A stretch of DNA of 64,000 nt from CAVZTX01 sp963778375 (GCA_963778375.1 CAVZTX010000016.1:193600-257599); one strand, 5' to 3'; positions 54,526 through 64,000 are shown, counted from the stretch's first letter. Translations and numbers: made by a program. The notes: generated by a model not told the origin, from the letters alone.

Positions 54526-57500
54526 ATGGCAGACGTAGAACTTCAGCAGATCGGTCCATATACTATCATCCGACCGCTTGCAGAAAGTTCTACCAGTCGC
54601 CTCTACCTGAGCAGGCAACAGCAGCGCAAGAAGGATGCACTCATCAAGGTCTTTTCCACGCCCCTCACCACGAGAGAAGCTAGAGACACTTTTCTTGCTC
54701 GAGCTAAACTGCTCAAAACGAAACTGCGACACCGCTATATTGCTGAAGTTCAGGATTCCGGTATTCTAGGGGACCTCGGCTATCTTGTGGTGCAGTATGT
54801 GCCGGGGGGAACTATTTTGCAGCGCTTTTCCGTAGGTGAATGCCATGCACCTGATGAGGTGAAGAGGGTGCTTTCTCCGATTGCTGATGCCCTGCATTAC
54901 GCACATGTCAATAACATTCTGCATGGGAATCTGCATCCAGGTAATTTGCTGGTTGGGGAACGCAACGATGTTCTGCTGACCGACTTTTCGCTTTTGCTCG
55001 AGCCTTTTGACGATAAAGCACCTGCCCTTCTGTATCGAGCACCAGAACATTTGCAAGGCACCCTTACCGCTGCTAGCGACCAGTACTCCCTGGCTGTGAT
55101 GGTGTATGAATGGCTTTGTGGACGCCGTCCATATAAGGGAACTGATCGTAAAACATTGTCACACCAGCAAGAGCACGAGACATTTCCGCTCCCGCATATC
55201 TTGAATAGCGCTATTTCACCAGCCGTTGAGCGCGTGCTGCTTCAGGCCCTGGCTTATAAAGCCGATGAACGCTTCCCACATACCCAGGCATTTGCCGATG
55301 CTTATTTACGTGCGCTGATGGGGTTGCCTATCCAGGCAGGAACGCAGCGAGTTGCTCCATCGTTATCTACGCCCCTGGTTAGCAATAATAATGTAAGGAT
55401 GCAGCAAACAAAACAGGCACACTCAGAAGAGACTATAGAGGCTCCTGTTCCCCAGATGGCATCGATTGAAGGCGGTACAGTTTCCAATATTTCGATGGTA
55501 TCTTCCACGCCAGTATCTGCTCCAATTGATCATCAGACAACTACCAATCAGAACACTATAGACCAGAACGGTAGAGGCCACACTTCTACCTCAACCACGG
55601 ATACTAAGACAATCGACGACATCCCTTTTTATGAGCAGGACACAGAATCATCCTTCAGCGAGCCTGCTTCCAGTGACGAATTTCACCTCCAAAACATCGT
55701 CTCTGCCGATTTGCGTCAAAGAGGAGTTCTTTCAAAACGGCTGCCAGGCTATGAAGAGCGGGAAGCGCAAGTTGAGATGGCAAGGCTTGTCGCGAAGGCT
55801 CTGACGGAGGAGATACCTGCCATCGTGGAAGCCGGAACGGGAACAGGCAAATCGCTTGCTTACTTGCTTCCTATCGTGCGTTCTAACCAGGTAGCTATCA
55901 TCAGCACAGCTAATAAAGCCTTGCAGGAGCAACTTTTTTATAAAGATATTCCTTTTGTACAGAAACATATCAAGCCTTTTCCGGCAGCTCTGATTAAAGG
56001 AATGGCTAACTATCTCTGTCTGGATCGTATGGAAAACGAGCGGCAAGGCATCCAATATTACGTCAAGAATCGTGATTTTTTGCGCCTGATTAACATCACG
56101 GAAGACCCTAAATCAAGCTTCGATGGAGACTTTGAAACACTCGGATTCCAGCTTCCTGCCGAGATACGCAGTAAGGTGCATGCCGATAGCGATCAGTGCG
56201 CGTGGGGCAAGTGCAATTTCTTTTCGGATTGCTACGTTCGCAAGATGCGGGTGAAGGCGGGAAATGCGCAGGTAATGGTTGTCAACCATACGCTGCTACT
56301 TATCGATGCCGTGATGGAAGGCTATCTGCTGCCCAAGCGCGATCTGATTATCATAGATGAGGCCCATCATCTCGAGGAGGAGGCAACCCGCGCATTCACC
56401 GTTACCATCAGCCAGGCACGCATATCCACTTTGCTTGCCCAGCGAATGCTCAAGGATCATAGTTCGGTGAGCCTGCAAGATGAGGCGGTAAAAGCTATGA
56501 CCGATACATGGAGGCAACTAGAGATAGTCGCTGATCCAGGCTTCAAGAATAGAGCAAACCTGTATGAGCCGCTTCAGGAAGGTTTAAGACTCGCAACTGT
56601 GATTTCTGATTTGGGCGAATTCGCTGCGCAAGCTACGTCCGAAAGATATGCCCGAGAAGGAAAGTAATCTCTATGACAAGTTGCTTGCACGTACGGAGAA
56701 CCTGGCCCAGGATATTCGCATGGTATTCTCCGTCGGGAAAGCAGGCGAATTCGTCTACTATGCTGAACGCGTAAATACTCCGGGGCGGCGAGGCGGCTTG
56801 CTAGAAGTGTCAGCAGCACCATTAGAGGTTTCTTCCTGGCTGAAAAAGCAATTATTTGACAAGTCCAACGTCATCTGTACATCCGCGACACTGGCAACTA
56901 TCGGCCCCAACCCACAGAAACCAGACGATAAAGGACCAAATTTTGCCTACTTCCGCAGCCGCACGGGGCTTGACTTTGCCGATTACCCGAATTTGATCGA
57001 ACGCATTCTGCCGCTCAGCTTTGATTTCGAGCATAATGCTTTGCTCTATGTTCCCCGCCATCTGCCTGAACCTGCTTATGGTCCGAACTCTACAGGCTAT
57101 ATGAAGGCGATAGCTCGAGAGATGGAGCGATTGGTGGAGGCCTCGCGAGGCCGGGCCTTTTTACTTTTCTCAAGCAAACGCATGCTCGAAGAAGTCTATG
57201 AAGAGTTTTGTCAAATTATGCCAGCGCATCTTGATTATCCCCTCTTACGTCAGGGAGACATGCCTCGTACTGAGCTGACACGCAAGTTCCGCGAGGAAGA
57301 GGGTGCGGTACTCTTCGGACTAAAGAGCTTCTGGGAGGGTGTCGATATCGCCGGTGAAGCTCTTTCTCTAGTGGTGATCGATAAGCTGCCCTTTGACCCA
57401 CCGGATGATCCGGTTCACGAGGCACGCATTGCACAGATGAAGGCGGCGGGAGAAAATTGGTTCGGCACGTATGTACTTCCCCAGGCAGTCCTACGCCTCA

Positions 57501-57682
57501 AGCAAGGTTTGGGACGCTTGCTGCGCACCCGTGATGATCGTGGAGTGATGGCTATCCTCAACACACGCCTGTACACGAAAGGCTATGGCAGGCTTGTCAT
57601 CAATGCGCTGCCGCCTGCTCGTCGAACTGCTAGTTTGAAAGATGTAGAGCAGTTCTTTGCTGCGGAGCAAGCGGCATTCTAA
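54526..57682 (+). pseudogene. Pseudokinase-DinG helicase fusion with one frame break
   Basis: The first frame (713 residues) starts with a kinase fold (about 9-265) that is triply degenerate: no glycine loop, HGNLHPGN for HRDxKPxN, and DFS for DFG. After a Ser/Thr linker (270-385) comes a DinG/XPD-type helicase: AGTGTGKS (about 440), DEAHH, and Cys in YLCLDR, QCAWGKC and SDC for a 4Fe-4S cluster. The frame ends at 56667; a second frame, open from 56603, continues as PEKESNLYDKLLARTENLA, with TSATL, WEGVDI and RLKQGLGRLLR to 57682. A +1 shift between 56603 and 56667 joins them. It may be a mutation, an error or programmed. Confidence 0.8.
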
Positions 57683-57694
57683 AAAAGAGACCAG

Positions 57695-58879
57695 CTAACA
57701 GTAGAACTCGGTGAGTGTCTGTGGAGTAGGATTGGTATCGTAGAAACCTGCTGTCCAGACCTGGTTGTTTGCAGGGATGGTTGCCACTCCGGTCAGATCG
57801 TTATTTGATGATCCGACATTGGGGCTGGAGACGATGCTCCAACTGCTGCCATTCCAGTGCTCGGTGAGGGTCTGATTGACGCCCTCATTAGGGGTGGAGT
57901 ATCCGACGGTCCAGACATTGCTTGCAGAGATGGTTGCCACCCCATACAGGCGATTAGCATCCGACGCAACATTGGGACTGGTAATAATGCTCCAACTGCT
58001 GCCGTTCCAGTGCTCGATCAGCGTCGCCTGTACAGGAGTGGTACCGGTGATGACGTAGAAACCAACGGCCCAGACATTGTTCGCTCCGCTTGCTGCTACC
58101 CCGTAAAAGCCTCCATTCTTGGATCCGGTCTTCCCGGCGTCGAGACTCTTCACGACGCTCCAACTGCTGCCATTCCAGTGCTCGATCAGCGTATGTGCGA
58201 GGTTACCACCAGATTCTCCCACTGCCCAGACATTGTTGGCAGAGATCCCTGCTACGCTGGATAGACTACTGCCGTATGTTCCAACATTGGGGCTGGAGAC
58301 GACACTCCATTTGGAACCGTTCCAGTGCTCGGTAAGGGTATCCACTGTCCCATTATTGTTGGAGTATCCTACAGCCCAGGCATTGGTGGCGGAAATGGCG
58401 GATACTCCGTGTAGCTGATTGGACCCTGTCACATTGGGACTGGAGACAATACTCCATTGAGTACCGTTCCAATGCTCGATCAATGTGCTCGCCGGAGCGC
58501 CGACGGTATAATCATATCCCACGGCCCAGACATCATTCGACGAAGCAGCGGATACTCCATAAAGGAAGTTCTGGTTCGTGCCAACATTGGGACTAGGGAC
58601 GATGCTCCAGCTCGTGCCGTTCCAGTGCTCGGTGAGTGTGCTGGCAGGGACGCTGGCACCTGGCATAGCAAAGTAAAAGCCCACCGCCCACACATCATTC
58701 GCCGAGACGGTTGCCACGGCCTGCAGAAAGTTGGAGCTTGTGCCTGCATTAGGACTGGAAACGACACTCCAAGCCCCGCAGGTCAGTGGAGCCGCTACGA
58801 CCATCTTTGTCGTCAGTAGTAGAGAAATTAATGCAATGCCAAGCGTGCACGAAAGGATGCGCCTCTTCAGATAATTCAT
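57695..58879 (-). CDS. Secreted seven-repeat beta-propeller-like protein
   Basis: A signal peptide (hydrophobic LGIALISLLLTTKMVVA, cut near residue 30) is followed by seven repeats of about 50 residues. Each starts WS(I/V)V(S/P)SPN, has a central (S/A)xNxVWAVG and ends TLxEHWNG. Repeat 5 is diverged (WSVVKSLDAG) and the last ends TLTEFYC. Seven repeats of this size fit a closed seven-bladed propeller on the cell surface. The repeats show Kelch-like Trp/Gly spacing. Function is unknown. It converges with DinG, 13 bases from its stop. Confidence 0.8.
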   Translation of the reverse strand: MNYLKRRILSCTLGIALISLLLTTKMVVAAPLTCGAWSVVSSPNAGTSSNFLQAVATVSANDVWAVGFYFAMPGASVPASTLTEHWNGTSWSIVPSPNVGTNQNFLYGVSAASSNDVWAVGYDYTVGAPASTLIEHWNGTQWSIVSSPNVTGSNQLHGVSAISATNAWAVGYSNNNGTVDTLTEHWNGSKWSVVSSPNVGTYGSSLSSVAGISANNVWAVGESGGNLAHTLIEHWNGSSWSVVKSLDAGKTGSKNGGFYGVAASGANNVWAVGFYVITGTTPVQATLIEHWNGSSWSIITSPNVASDANRLYGVATISASNVWTVGYSTPNEGVNQTLTEHWNGSSWSIVSSPNVGSSNNDLTGVATIPANNQVWTAGFYDTNPTPQTLTEFYC

Positions 58880-59086
58880 GTCTGCTTTACCCCTTTCTCG
58901 TTTGTAATCTTCTTCTCATTTGATCTTCGCCAATGTTCTATTTATTCCAAAAAGGATACCAAAGCTTCTTGCCAGTCATCATAACACGAGGTATAACGTA
59001 AAAGGAATAACGGCAAATTAACATTTCTTTATCAAGCTTTTTCACGGACTCATTTGGAAGTGTGTTTTAATCTGGCGACCTCAGTT

Positions 59087-60508
59087 CTCTATGTTTGCAC
59101 TTTTTGGTTGACCCCTCTCAAGCGGAGAAGAGTTCATACAAGGAGTCAGGTTCAATGCCGGATTGGAACTGCCCATGAAGCCAATCGAGCACATGTCGAC
59201 GATGGCGACGTTGGATCTCGCGGCGGGCCTCACCAATAGTGACATGGCGTTGCCGCTGGTGTTGCAAGCGATGGCGTTCTTCCTCCAGGAAGACATAGGC
59301 CAGCATCGCCAAGGTCAGAAACGCACGATGGCGGTGGGCTATCAGTTGATAGTGGTCCACGCCAGTTCTTCCTTGCCATCGCCAAAGAGCACTTCAATAT
59401 CCAGCGTGCAGCGATGTGGGCAAGCAGCAGCGCGGGACTAGCTTGCAAGTCACTGGAGGCCCAATAGCGCACCTGCGAGAGCGGAGCATCCAACGACTGG
59501 CGTACAATCACGACTTGACAGCTATAGAGCTTGCGCACACGTGTGCTCACCACATGCACATACACTTCCTCATCGCCTTTAGGCCACTTGAGCAGGACGT
59601 AGTCACTGGCAGAGAGCGTGGCTGTATAGTCCGAGAGGCGTTGCCATCTCCATCCGTTGGGTGCGCTTGGGTCTGCGATCCGCAGCCAGCGATTGCTCTT
59701 GAGTCCCGTGGTGATCAAGAAGCCACGTTCGCGTGCCGCTCGCCAGAGGCGTTTGGCACTGTACCAGCTATCGAGCAGGACATGGGTGAGCGTGCCAGCG
59801 ACCGGCTCAAAGGTGCGGATCACGGCTTCCATCAAGTCAATCTTGCTCTGGAACGGCACACCTTCCGCTGCACAGGCCGCTTGCTGCCGATACAACTGAG
59901 GAGCCAGGGGACAGCGGTGTCCCAACAGCACATACAGGCTTTGCACCAAACTATGACCCCTCACTCGCTTGTCCTGAGTCGTCGAATGATGCACCCCCAG
60001 TCCCTCCATCTTCTTGCCTTTGCGTTTCTCAATCGTTCAGTCATCTCCAATCAAGTACCCTGTCACGACGGGTGACTTGGGACGACCTTGACGCTTGGGT
60101 TGCTCATTGCGTAGTCGCTGCACCTCGGCTGCGACTACAGACTGCATCTCGTGCCGAAAATGCTCCAGCCAGCCTGCCACTATGGTTGCTGGTTGCCAGG
60201 GTGCTTGCGCGAGAAATCGGCTCAATCCCGCCAAACTCGGTCCAGCGGCAATGTGACGCAACACTCCCGAGAGTGTGCGTGCTCCTTCGCAGAGCATCAG
60301 CCCCAGCAGCACGATCACGAAGTGCTGGTATTGGGGCTGGGAGAACTCGTCACGAAACCGCTCGGCAAATTGTCGCAAGTACTCATCCAGACATATAATG
60401 GGAACTGGCATCGGACACCTCCGTGGTTTCAAGGGTCATTCTTCTTCTCCTTGATACCACATGGTGTTCTTTCCCGCTACTTCCCTTTCCAAAAAGTGCA
60501 AACATAGA
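59087..60508. mobile_element. IS701-like insertion sequence with intact terminal repeats
   Basis: TCTATGTTTGCACTTTTTGG (59088-59107) and its exact reverse complement (60489-60508) are 20-base inverted ends around a transposase. CAGTT is found next to both ends (59082-59086 and 60509-60513) and is a likely target duplication. The size of about 1.42 kb fits the IS701/IS4-type group. Perfect ends with a broken transposase suggest recent arrival and recent decay, or sequence errors. Confidence 0.8.
59118..60432 (-). pseudogene. IS701-type DDE transposase, broken
   Basis: The N-terminal part (60432 to 60037) reads EGARTLSGVLRHIAAGPSLAGLSRFLAQAPW and ends YLIGDD at a TGA where Ser is expected, at the first catalytic Asp. 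The same frame goes on as TIEKRKGKKMEGLGVHHS, with a DSWYSAKRL second Asp region. Near 59390 the frame shifts: DIEVLFGDGKEEL, carrying the third acidic residue, is in another frame, and DHYQLIAHRHRAFLTLAMLAYVFLEEERH is in a third frame (59118-59360). So one stop and two shifts. It cannot transpose by itself but could be moved in trans. Confidence 0.82.
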
Positions 60509-60579
60509 CAGTTACGGAATGTAAGCCTTAACATGGAAACTCTGAGAGGAGTTTAAGCAGAGCAGAGAGGAGTCCAACA

Positions 60580-63036
60580 GTGAAAGTACCTGATAAGGCA
60601 ATCCCTAACCGGTTGCTGAGAAACCAGCGCAAACTTCATTATTGGACACAAAGCCAGGTAGCGGAACAACTTGGTACTACCACCGTCAATGTGAACCGCT
60701 GGGAAAGTGGTATTACCTCTCCCAGCCTTCACTTTCGTCAAAAGCTGTGCGAGCTCTTTGGAAAAAGCCCCGAAGAATTGGGATTGATCTCCGAGGCGGA
60801 AAGGCACGAGCAGACAGCCATTGCTTCGTCCGCCCTCCCGCTGATATGGAATGTACCTTTCCGGCGCAACCCTTTCTTTACGGGCCGCGAAGACGTGCTC
60901 ATCTGGTTGCATAATGTGATCAAAGAAGGCAAGACAGCCGTAGTGACGCAAACCCAGGCAATCAGTGGATTGGGTGGCATTGGCAAAACACAAACAGTGG
61001 TGGAATACGCCTATCGCTATCACAGCAATTACAAGGCTATCCTATGGATCAAAGCGGACACACGCGAATTGCTCATCTCGGACTGTGTCGAGCTGGCAAG
61101 CCTGTTGAATCTGCCTGAGAAGGACGAGCAGGATCAGAAGCATACCGTTGTGGGCGTCAAGCGCTGGCTGAAAGAATATGCCGGATGGCTGCTTATTCTC
61201 GATAATGTTGAGGATGTTGAGATGGCCAACGACTTCATGCCCTCGCTCAGCAATGGGCATATTCTGCTGACGACGCGTGCCCAAACCACGGGGCCTACAG
61301 CCCAACGTATTGAGCTTGAGAAAATGGAGCCAGAAGAGGGCGCATTGTTTCTACTACGTCGGACCAAGCGCATCGCTCCCGATGCTCCACTCGAGCAAGC
61401 GTCTTCCAGAGATCGCGCTAATGCTCTGGAATTATCAGTCATTATGGATGGGCTGCCTTTGGCACTCGACCAGGCAGCAGCCTACATCGAGGAGACCGAC
61501 TGCGGTCTGTCTGGCTACCTGGCGCGTTATCAGACACGAAGCGCTACACTGTTGAGGCTGCGGGGGGAGTCCATTGCTAACCACCCTGAGCCGGTTGCTA
61601 CGACCTGGTCGCTCTCATTTGAGAAAGTGCAACAGGCCAACTCTGCTGCCGCTGATCTGTTGAGGCTCTGTGCATTCCTGCATCCAGATGCAATCCCCGA
61701 GGAGATCATCAGTGAGGGTGGAACTGGACTGAGTACCACACTTGAGCCAATTGCAGCCGATTCGCTAGAGTTGGATGTCGCCATTCGAGAACTGCGTAAG
61801 TTTTCCCTCGTACGGCGCGATCCTGAGGCTCAACTGCTCATGATCCATCGCCTGGTACAACACGTGCTCAAGGATGGAATGGATGAGCGAACCCAGCGCC
61901 AATGGGCTGAGCGGGTAGTGTGTGCTGTCAACCGGGCATTTCCAGATGTTACCTTTCAGGTGTGGCAGCGCTGCCAACGGTGTCTCCCTCATGCACAAGC
62001 ATGTGCAGCGCTGATTACGCAATGGAATATAACATCTCCAGAAGCCTCAGCATTACTCAATCGCGCAGGATACTACTTATATAAACGCGCACAGTTTACC
62101 GAAGCCGGGACGCTCCTCCGACAAGCACTAGAGATCCGCAAGCAAGTTTTGGGGCTAGAGCATCCCGATGTGGCTGAAACTCTCAATAAGCTGGTGGAAC
62201 TCTACTATGAACAAGGAAAATACGCTCAGGCCGAACCACTCGCTCGACGAGCAGTAACGGTCTACGAGCAAGTTTTGGGGCTAGAGCACCCCAATGTGGC
62301 TGAAAGCCTCAACAATCTGGCATCGGTTTACCTTGAGTTGGATCAGCAAGCCCTGGCAGAGTCGCTCTACCTGAGGGCGCTGGCGATCCGCGAGAAGATC
62401 ATGGGGCCGGAGCATTACACCGTGGCTGAGAGTCTCAATAACCTGGCATGGCTCTACTTTACTCAGAGCAAGTATGAGCAGGCCGAGCACCTCTGGCTAC
62501 GTGCGATCTCCATCAATGAGCGACAGTTGGGATTCGACCATCCCTCTGTAGCTCTCAATCTCAACAATCTGGGTAGACTCTACTATGCTCAAGGCAAGTA
62601 TGAGCAGGCTGAATTTATTTTGTTGCGTGCCCTGGCAATGAATGAGCAAGGACTGGGACCGAAACATCCCCGCGTAGCAGTCAAACTCAACAACCTAGGA
62701 AAACTCTACCGTGCTCAAGGCAAATATAAGCAGGCTGAGCAGCTTTTCCAACGGGCACTTGCTATCCGCGAACAAAGTTTAGGGCCAGAGCATCATGAGG
62801 TCGCGCAGACACTCAGTGATTTAGCCAAGCTCTACCACGATCAGGACAAATACGCTGAAGCGGAGCCACTTTACCAACGTGCCCTCCTCATCTTTGAGCA
62901 AGCTTTAGGGCCACAGCACCTTCGTCTAGTCACTGTCCTGGAGAACTACGCCAGCATGCTACGGGAAATGAACCGGGAGACAGAAACAGCAGCATTAGAT
63001 ATTCGCGCTCAGACAATACGAGCCAGGCTTGCTTAG
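60580..63036 (+). CDS. HTH-NB-ARC-TPR STAND protein
   Basis: The 818-residue protein has an XRE-type helix-turn-helix (about 10-66), an NB-ARC STAND ATPase with GLGGIGKT (130-137), Walker B WLLILDNV (about 203) and HILLTTRA, a winged-helix part, then eight TPR units of 42 residues (about 490-815) of the kinesin-light-chain type (LGxEHPxVAxxLNNLAxLY). It should switch between ADP and ATP states upon a signal read by the TPRs and act through DNA binding. Similar proteins are regulators or act in anti-phage defence. The start is GTG with AGAGGAG upstream. The IS element lies 71 bases upstream. Confidence 0.88.
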   Translation: MKVPDKAIPNRLLRNQRKLHYWTQSQVAEQLGTTTVNVNRWESGITSPSLHFRQKLCELFGKSPEELGLISEAERHEQTAIASSALPLIWNVPFRRNPFFTGREDVLIWLHNVIKEGKTAVVTQTQAISGLGGIGKTQTVVEYAYRYHSNYKAILWIKADTRELLISDCVELASLLNLPEKDEQDQKHTVVGVKRWLKEYAGWLLILDNVEDVEMANDFMPSLSNGHILLTTRAQTTGPTAQRIELEKMEPEEGALFLLRRTKRIAPDAPLEQASSRDRANALELSVIMDGLPLALDQAAAYIEETDCGLSGYLARYQTRSATLLRLRGESIANHPEPVATTWSLSFEKVQQANSAAADLLRLCAFLHPDAIPEEIISEGGTGLSTTLEPIAADSLELDVAIRELRKFSLVRRDPEAQLLMIHRLVQHVLKDGMDERTQRQWAERVVCAVNRAFPDVTFQVWQRCQRCLPHAQACAALITQWNITSPEASALLNRAGYYLYKRAQFTEAGTLLRQALEIRKQVLGLEHPDVAETLNKLVELYYEQGKYAQAEPLARRAVTVYEQVLGLEHPNVAESLNNLASVYLELDQQALAESLYLRALAIREKIMGPEHYTVAESLNNLAWLYFTQSKYEQAEHLWLRAISINERQLGFDHPSVALNLNNLGRLYYAQGKYEQAEFILLRALAMNEQGLGPKHPRVAVKLNNLGKLYRAQGKYKQAEQLFQRALAIREQSLGPEHHEVAQTLSDLAKLYHDQDKYAEAEPLYQRALLIFEQALGPQHLRLVTVLENYASMLREMNRETETAALDIRAQTIRARLA

Positions 63037-63097
63037 GAGAACCCATGTACTAGTAATCAAGCATAAGGCAAGGTAGGAAGGGCGTTTAATGAGCTTA

Positions 63098-63126
63098 TTG
63101 TGATAAAAAGCTAAACCTGCTATACT
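63098..63126 (+). promoter_or_regulatory. Promoter before zinc-ribbon gene
   Basis: TTGTGA (63098-63103) and TATACT (63121-63126) are 17 bases apart, followed by a leader of about 65 bases and GGGGAG before the ATG at 63195. This fits a housekeeping sigma promoter. Confidence 0.62.
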
Positions 63127-63194
63127 AGAAAGTGCATTCCGACACACGGGCAGTTTATGTCCAGTTTTATCTAGTATTACAGGGGAGTTCGCGC

Positions 63195-64000
63195 ATGAGC
63201 AAAATTAAGATGCGCTGCATCACCTGCGGCAAGTGGTTTCAGTCGGCAAATGCTAAAGAAGTAACTTGCCCTGAGTGCACGCAGAAAGCTAGAAAAGAGA
63301 AATTGGCGGCCAAAACGACGCCAGCCACTCCTGACAAAGCGGCAGGAACAGCTACTCCAGTACGCGCAGTTCCACCACCTCCTAAACCGAAACCAGCTTC
63401 TAGCGGAAGCCGTTGGTTCGACTCGATCTCAGACATTAAAGTGAGTGAACCAGAACAGCCACCAGCACATCCGAAAATACCGTCCTCCCCTGCCCCAAGA
63501 GATAATCGAGGTGGGCCTGGGAGCCCTGGAGGTCCCGCTGGCTATCGCGACCGTGATGAACGAGGACCAGGTGGGCCTGGGAGCTATCGCGAAGGCGCTA
63601 ACCGCGATCGTGGCCCGGGTGGCTATCGCGAAGGGGAACGTTATGGTCCTGGCAGCTATCACGATCGAGGACCTGGTATGGCAGGTACACTTGGACAACG
63701 TCCACGTCAACCGATGGAAGGTGGCCCACGTCCGGGTGGTCCAGGAGAACAGCGCTCTGATCGACCCTTTGGAGGTGGTCAAAAAGGTGGGAGACCTGGA
63801 GGGAAGCCCGCCAAGGCCAAAGTACAGAAACCTCCAACTCCGCCCAAACCAAAGCGCGAGAAGATTCCACCTCCTCAACCTTTTAAGCCAACAGATGAGC
63901 AGATCAAGCAGGTCGAGGAACGTTACCTGGAACTCGCTACACCGGCTGAATACGATGGCATCCGCACGCAAATTGCGCAAGAAATGGGCATTCCCAAAAA
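63195..64000 (+). CDS. Zinc-ribbon, Gly/Pro/Arg-rich protein, cut by window end
   Basis: The gene starts at ATG 63195 with GGGGAG upstream and is open to the last base (268 codons seen). Residues 1-30 form a zinc ribbon with Cys8, Cys11, Cys25 and Cys28. A low-complexity middle (about 90-215) has repeated GGPGSYR-, DRGPGGYRE- and RPGG-like units with many Arg and Gly, as in RNA-binding RGG proteins. A Lys/Pro hinge (KAKVQKPPTPPKPKREKIPPP) leads to a helical part, FKPTDEQIKQVEERYLELATPAEYDGIRTQIAQEMGI, which resembles a helix-turn-helix. Nucleic-acid binding is inferred. Confidence 0.75.
   Translation, partial: MSKIKMRCITCGKWFQSANAKEVTCPECTQKARKEKLAAKTTPATPDKAAGTATPVRAVPPPPKPKPASSGSRWFDSISDIKVSEPEQPPAHPKIPSSPAPRDNRGGPGSPGGPAGYRDRDERGPGGPGSYREGANRDRGPGGYREGERYGPGSYHDRGPGMAGTLGQRPRQPMEGGPRPGGPGEQRSDRPFGGGQKGGRPGGKPAKAKVQKPPTPPKPKREKIPPPQPFKPTDEQIKQVEERYLELATPAEYDGIRTQIAQEMGIPK

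Noticed and set aside
62050..63030. DNA-level repeats in the STAND gene
   Set aside because: They follow the 42-residue TPR period and are explained by the protein repeats.
63429..63980. Minus-strand frames rich in Trp and Arg
   Set aside because: They are mirror frames of the Gly/Pro/Arg-rich zinc-ribbon gene, which has its own promoter and start.
1..64000. tRNA, rRNA, prophage, CRISPR
   Set aside because: No T-loop or acceptor patterns outside coding regions, no structural phage genes and no spaced palindromic repeats were seen.

Overview
The window most likely comes from a Ktedonobacteria-type (Chloroflexota) soil bacterium. I infer this from gene content: many eukaryotic-like Ser/Thr kinases with single membrane anchors, a RecQ helicase fused to a phosphoribosyltransferase, an XPB plus DUF790 (Bax1) nuclease pair, Uma2-family nucleases, a HicB-like antitoxin, an IS701-like transposon, and short hairpin repeats scattered between and inside genes. 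No rRNA, tRNA or CRISPR was seen, so the taxonomic call is inference.

Layout. 0.2-4.3 kb: a membrane protein with an FG-GAP-like calcium loop, an amidohydrolase, a luciferase-like flavin oxidoreductase and a Uma2 nuclease. 4.4-6.4 kb: a multi-pass Ser/Thr kinase. 6.5-8.5 kb: DUF790 (Bax1-type) nuclease on the minus strand. 8.8-23.9 kb: a plus-strand array of five paralogous receptor-like Ser/Thr kinases with a membrane-anchored GH39-like glycosidase between the first and second. The first two kinases have Asn in place of the catalytic Asp. 23.9-28.6 kb: a minus-strand operon of RecQ-phosphoribosyltransferase, a DprA-like protein and XPB helicase, with a UvrD-like helicase-nuclease divergent from it. 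The kinase array therefore sits between XPB and its usual partner DUF790.

32-47 kb is ordinary accessory metabolism and transport: TetR with an MFS pump, the methylmalonyl-CoA mutase B12 subunit with MeaB, a TaqI-like DNA methyltransferase, RNase III, a CsoR/CopZ copper pair with a visible operator, a three-gene ABC-2 exporter, hydrolases and an MFS pump. 47-51 kb holds a deazaflavin-type reductase, a DUF6069 protein, an internally deleted MocR regulator, DedA and a PRC-barrel protein. 51-58 kb has two divergent signalling proteins: an apparently active kinase joined to a DnaJ-C-like module and a periplasmic-binding-protein ectodomain, and a degenerate pseudokinase fused to a DinG-type helicase. 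57.7-64 kb has a seven-repeat secreted propeller-like protein, a dead IS701-like element with intact ends, an HTH/NB-ARC/TPR STAND protein and the start of a zinc-ribbon protein cut off by the window end.

A recurring feature is single-base frame disruption in otherwise recognisable genes: RecQ (two), the ABC ATPase N-terminus, an ABC permease, a DUF4397 protein, a GNAT acetyltransferase, DinG and the transposase. Either this segment is accumulating pseudogenes or the assembly carries indel errors. Reads would decide. The most novel candidates are the kinase/pseudokinase array with its shared ectodomain, the pseudokinase-DinG fusion beside a sensor kinase, and the RecQ-PRT/DprA/XPB/Bax1 DNA-processing module that the array interrupts.
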